64,000 bases of DNA, from NCBI GenBank assembly GCA_029339505.1, contig JAQISU010000115.1, forward strand, positions 1-64,000, given 5' to 3'. The translations under genes were made by a program, and so were the position numbers. This document shows, piece by piece, positions 60,687 to 64,000 of the stretch. Source of the DNA: Unio delphinus. Its lineage: Eukaryota; Mollusca; Bivalvia; Unionida; Unionidae. Within the stretch, counting starts at the first letter, position 1. Each line of letters starts with the position of its first letter. The notes under the pieces were generated by a model. That model did no database searches. It had not been told where the DNA came from and saw nothing but the letters and a program-made list of their open reading frames with translations.

Positions 60687-62194
60687 GTAGCAGTGTCGTG
60701 AACCTAAGCTCTAGGAGACTTTCTATTTCGGAGAAATCACTTTTAGAAAAGGGTTTGAAATTCATTCCAGCACCAAAATATATTGATCACTGCGAAATTA
60801 CGAAACCAATTAAAGAATTCACTAGAAAATTAATGATCAATAAATTCTTTCATTCAAAGAAAACTATGATTAAGACGCCTTTCACAGATAAAAGCAATTG
60901 GTGCCCACCGCCTTCAACCCTTACACCATCAATTCGAGAGATAACCGACCGTATCTTTAAAAGGGTTTCTAAGATGCAAATGAGAAGAGAAACACCTAAT
61001 CTTCCGACTAACGAGTTTGCAGCTTTACAAACACTTCGCAATGACTCTGACATTGTTATTAAAAAGGCGGACAAAGGTTCAGCAACGGTTATCTTAGATA
61101 AAAAGGATTATATTTGGGAAATAGATCGACAACTTGCTAATTCTAAGCATTACAGGAAATTAGATCAACCTATTTATCATACTACAAGTAAACAAATAAC
61201 TAACATCATACATCGGCTGGTAAACAACAAAAAGATCAGTAAAAAACAGGTGCAGTACTTAACACCAGCCGAGAACCCGAGGCCAAGGCATATTTATACT
61301 TTACCCAAAATTCACAAAAGCCCCGAATCCTGGTCTATTCCGTTTCAAATTCCACCAGGAAGACCAATAATATCTGATGTGGGGAGTGAATCATATCGCA
61401 TTTCGGAATATATAGACTCATTCTTAGCACCATTGGCAGCTAAACACTCATCATATCTCAGAGATACTACGGACTTTTTAGAAAAAATTAGAGATATCAA
61501 ATTACCTTCAAACAGCTTTCTTGCCACTTTGGATGTTGAAAGTATGTACACAAATATTGATATTAAGGATGGATTGAAGGCGGTGTTTAACAGTTTCAAG
61601 GCGAATCCAAACCCAAGTAGACCAGATTTAGAAATTTTGGAACTATTGAAACTGTGTTTAGAAAACAATGATTTTGAATTTAATGGCAATTGGTATCTAC
61701 AAATTTCAGGAACAGCTATGGGAAAGAAATTCGCCCCAAGTTATGCAAATATTTTTATGGCAGAGTGGGAAAAAGCCGCATTCAATAGTTGTCAACTTCT
61801 TCCCGCAGTATATTTAAGGTTTCTGGATGATATTTTTCTGATTTGGACTTATTCCAAGGACGAGTTTGATCAATTTATCCAAACTTTAAATAATTTCCAT
61901 CCTTCCGTAAAACTTAAAGCTATCGTCAGCGACACTTCTGTCGATTTTCTGGATACAACCGTTTTTAAAGGACCCATGTTTGGAAATACCGGTATTTTAG
62001 ATACAAAGGTATTCTTTAAGTCCACAGACACACATCAGTTACTGCATAAATCTTCTTTTCACCCTAAGCACACCTTTAAGGGGATCCTAAAATCACAAAT
62101 TATTAGATTTGACAGAATTTGTTCTAGGAAGGTAGATTTTCAGAGGGCTACAAACACACTGTTTAGAGTTTTAAGAACACGAGGGTATTCCTAG
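60605..62194 (+). CDS. U18 ORF2, reverse transcriptase truncated at codon 530
   Basis: 529 codons; product as in U1. A silent A-to-C change lies in the Y-T-L-P-K-I-H-K coding region near 61306. Confidence 0.87.
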   Translation: MGTSTQGVQVGFLSSPEGHSQDNETQLGSSVVNLSSRRLSISEKSLLEKGLKFIPAPKYIDHCEITKPIKEFTRKLMINKFFHSKKTMIKTPFTDKSNWCPPPSTLTPSIREITDRIFKRVSKMQMRRETPNLPTNEFAALQTLRNDSDIVIKKADKGSATVILDKKDYIWEIDRQLANSKHYRKLDQPIYHTTSKQITNIIHRLVNNKKISKKQVQYLTPAENPRPRHIYTLPKIHKSPESWSIPFQIPPGRPIISDVGSESYRISEYIDSFLAPLAAKHSSYLRDTTDFLEKIRDIKLPSNSFLATLDVESMYTNIDIKDGLKAVFNSFKANPNPSRPDLEILELLKLCLENNDFEFNGNWYLQISGTAMGKKFAPSYANIFMAEWEKAAFNSCQLLPAVYLRFLDDIFLIWTYSKDEFDQFIQTLNNFHPSVKLKAIVSDTSVDFLDTTVFKGPMFGNTGILDTKVFFKSTDTHQLLHKSSFHPKHTFKGILKSQIIRFDRICSRKVDFQRATNTLFRVLRTRGYS

Positions 62195-62872
62195 CACTTT
62201 CTCAGACAAATTAAGAACAATGCAATAGAAAATTTTGATACCAAACTACACGGAGTAGCTAAAGCAAAACCATGTAATAGCAGTCGCTGCAGCACTTGCC
62301 CATTTTTACAGGAAACACACATTTTCAAAAGTCAGCAGACTAATCAAACCTTTTATATTAAGCAAAATCTTTCATGCGATTCTAAAAACGTCATATACCT
62401 CATCACATGTAAGAAATGTGGAATACAATATGTGGGACAGACCAGTCTTACATTAAGAGATAGATTCACTAGACACAGATTTGATATCAGACACAAGGCA
62501 AATAAAACCGTTCCTAACCATTTTAATACCTCAGACCATTCGATTAACGATTGTTGTATCACGCCAATTGAATATGTAGCGGATAAAGACAAACTAACGA
62601 AAAGAGAACAGTATTGGATACAAAAACTTAAATCATTAATGCCCGGGGGCCTAAATTTACATGAAGAGTTTGAAAAACTAATCCCGTTTGTCATTACATA
62701 TAACACAAAAGCAACACAAGTTGCCAAACTAATGAAACAAGGGTATCTCCAAATTCAGCAGATATTCCCAGCCATATTTTCTCATAAATTCATTACAGCT
62801 TATTGCAGAAATAAAAATTTAAGTGACTTCATTGTCAGAAGTAAGTTAAAGAGCGAAAGTAATTCTCCCTAG
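62195..62872 (+). pseudogene. U18 untranslated GIY-YIG tail
   Basis: Frame open to the normal stop; Q716. Confidence 0.8.
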
Positions 62873-62891
62873 GCCAGAGCTTATTAGGGTC

Positions 62892-62927
62892 CCCTAACCC
62901 TAATCCTAACTCTAAACCTAACCCTAA
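62892..62927 (+). repeat. Telomeric tract U18/U19, 6 hexamers
   Basis: Five fixed hexamers plus one CCCTAA. Confidence 0.97.
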
Positions 62928-64000
62928 CTCGATACAATACAGGAATACCAACGGATTGTCAAGTCTTTCACAACAGCTCCACCTAGACAACAAACTGACT
63001 CCACTAGGGACCCACAAACAACTAACAAAACTGTCAACAATAAAGGGGTCAGCAGTGCATGGGACGTTAATCAATGGATCCCGAAGAACCCGAGGAGCCA
63101 TCAGCGAAAATTAAGCCCGCAAAAACCATTGGATAATCCGATTAAACTAAATAACAGGTTCCTACCACTACAGGTTTTAGATACACCACCGAACCGAAAA
63201 CCCGAAAACCAACTAACATCGAATCCAAGACCAAACGCACAGATCGTTAACTCTGAAAAGCAACAACATCGAGTACCAAGTTCGAACCCTACGAAGCCAA
63301 CATTGACAAGCACCTTCTCAACAACACCACTGAACACGCCGAAGGACACAACACCAACAACATCAGGTCTTGTCAAACCATTGGGGGACGCTCTAAGTGG
63401 TCTAATAACACCAAGGACTCCTTCTCCAAAGTCGAATAGGACACCAGGCCGACGATCACGGTCCCCTAGCCGCTCACCATCTCCCAGCAGCTCACGCTCG
63501 ATGTCACCATGCTACCCTGTGCAGACGTATGCTGCCGTTACACTATCACCACCGAAGGTAACACGATTTACACGACACCGTGGCAACAAAGCGGAATGGA
63601 AATTACCGAGATTTACCCATTCAACAGTGATAATTGGAGACTCAAACGTATCCCGAATTAGGAATGAAACTGGCAACAAACACCTACAAATTGAGTCGTA
63701 TCCGGGAGCAAGAATATGTCATTTTCAAGCCATGTTTAGGAATTACCAACACCAAGACAAACCAAAGGAAATAATTATTCACGTAGGGATTAATGACAGG
63801 GATAACAACAACAACACCGGAGTGGCGCAAAGCATGACGAATTTAGCACAGATCGCTAAAGCAACATTCCCAGACTCGGAAATATTCCTGGCACAAACCC
63901 CAGTTTCCAACACCATGGATGAAATAAGACCACGAGAAGCGTTCAACATCAGGAAACTCAACGAACATTTGACTAAAATCACGGTGCAAGGAGTAAGCCA
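62928..64000 (+). mobile_element. PLE unit U19, cut by window end
   Basis: First 1073 bp of another unit with the standard 5' boundary; the rest lies beyond the window, so the array continues to the right. Confidence 0.95.
63129..64000 (+). CDS. U19 ORF1, SGNH/GDSL-like hydrolase, partial
   Basis: First 290 codons, open to the window edge, with P102S as in U9, U10 and U12. The G-D-S and G-I-N-D blocks are present; the D-x-x-H block lies beyond the edge. Confidence 0.75.
   Translation, partial: MDNPIKLNNRFLPLQVLDTPPNRKPENQLTSNPRPNAQIVNSEKQQHRVPSSNPTKPTLTSTFSTTPLNTPKDTTPTTSGLVKPLGDALSGLITPRTPSPKSNRTPGRRSRSPSRSPSPSSSRSMSPCYPVQTYAAVTLSPPKVTRFTRHRGNKAEWKLPRFTHSTVIIGDSNVSRIRNETGNKHLQIESYPGARICHFQAMFRNYQHQDKPKEIIIHVGINDRDNNNNTGVAQSMTNLAQIAKATFPDSEIFLAQTPVSNTMDEIRPREAFNIRKLNEHLTKITVQGVS

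Larger units (their letters stand above)
59445..62927 (+). mobile_element. PLE unit U18
   Basis: 3483 bp with the codon-530 stop and short tract; followed by a P102S-type unit, as U8 and U11 are. Confidence 0.96.

Noticed and set aside
1..64000. Bacterial reverse transcriptase system (retron, DGR, group II intron) or CRISPR array
   Set aside because: The RT motifs and C-terminal GIY-YIG are of PLE type, the hexamers are eukaryotic telomeric repeats, and the repeat unit is 3.5 kb of coding DNA.
1..64000. Non-coding satellite DNA
   Set aside because: The frames of two ORFs with complete catalytic motifs are kept in most units, which a plain satellite would not maintain, although amplification may now be satellite-like.

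Overview
The whole 64 kb window is one head-to-tail tandem array of a compact eukaryotic retroelement of about 3.48 kb, always in + orientation. There are 18 complete or nearly complete units (U1 lacks only its first 9 bp) and a partial nineteenth (U19) cut by the window edge. No unique flanking DNA and no host gene is visible. Each unit is separated from the next by CCCTAA (TTAGGG-type) telomeric hexamers. That telomere type occurs in most animals and some other eukaryotes. Together with the gene content it points to a eukaryote, most likely a metazoan; the species cannot be told from this sequence.

Unit layout (5' to 3'): a leader of about 200 bp; ORF1, a Pro/Ser/Arg-rich N-terminal region followed by an SGNH/GDSL-type hydrolase domain with all catalytic residues visible; ORF2, overlapping ORF1 by 82 bp in another frame and encoding a 755-residue Penelope-like element (PLE) reverse transcriptase with a C-terminal GIY-YIG endonuclease; a 19-bp spacer containing TTAGGG; then a telomeric tract. 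The tract has five hexamers that are the same in every unit (CCCTAA, CCCTAA, TCCTAA, CTCTAA, ACCTAA) followed by 1 to 8 perfect CCCTAA hexamers. The next unit starts at the same base every time.

Orientation: CCCTAA on the sense strand just 3' of each element is what results if the G-rich telomeric 3' overhang primes reverse transcription of the element RNA. In that reading the chromosome end lies left of the window and the elements point towards the chromosome interior, as in Drosophila HeT-A/TART arrays or rotifer telomeric PLEs. The near-identity of units, their identical 5' ends, shared nonsense mutations and repeated multi-unit blocks indicate that much of the array grew by recombination, or by rolling-circle-like copying, after initial telomeric attachment.

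Variation: 12 units keep an uninterrupted ORF2. Six (U1, U6, U8, U11, U15, U18) share the same AAG-to-TAG change at codon 530, which separates the reverse transcriptase from the endonuclease. U2 has a broken ORF1. ORF2 residue 716 (Q or E) and the telomeric tract length are strongly linked and define two interleaved lineages. U5-U8 and U14-U17 look like a duplicated four-unit block about 31.5 kb apart.

Conventions: ORF1 residues are numbered from a TTG codon at the first listed base. This is a numbering anchor only, because no in-frame ATG exists upstream. U3 carries the full descriptions; other units list only their differences.
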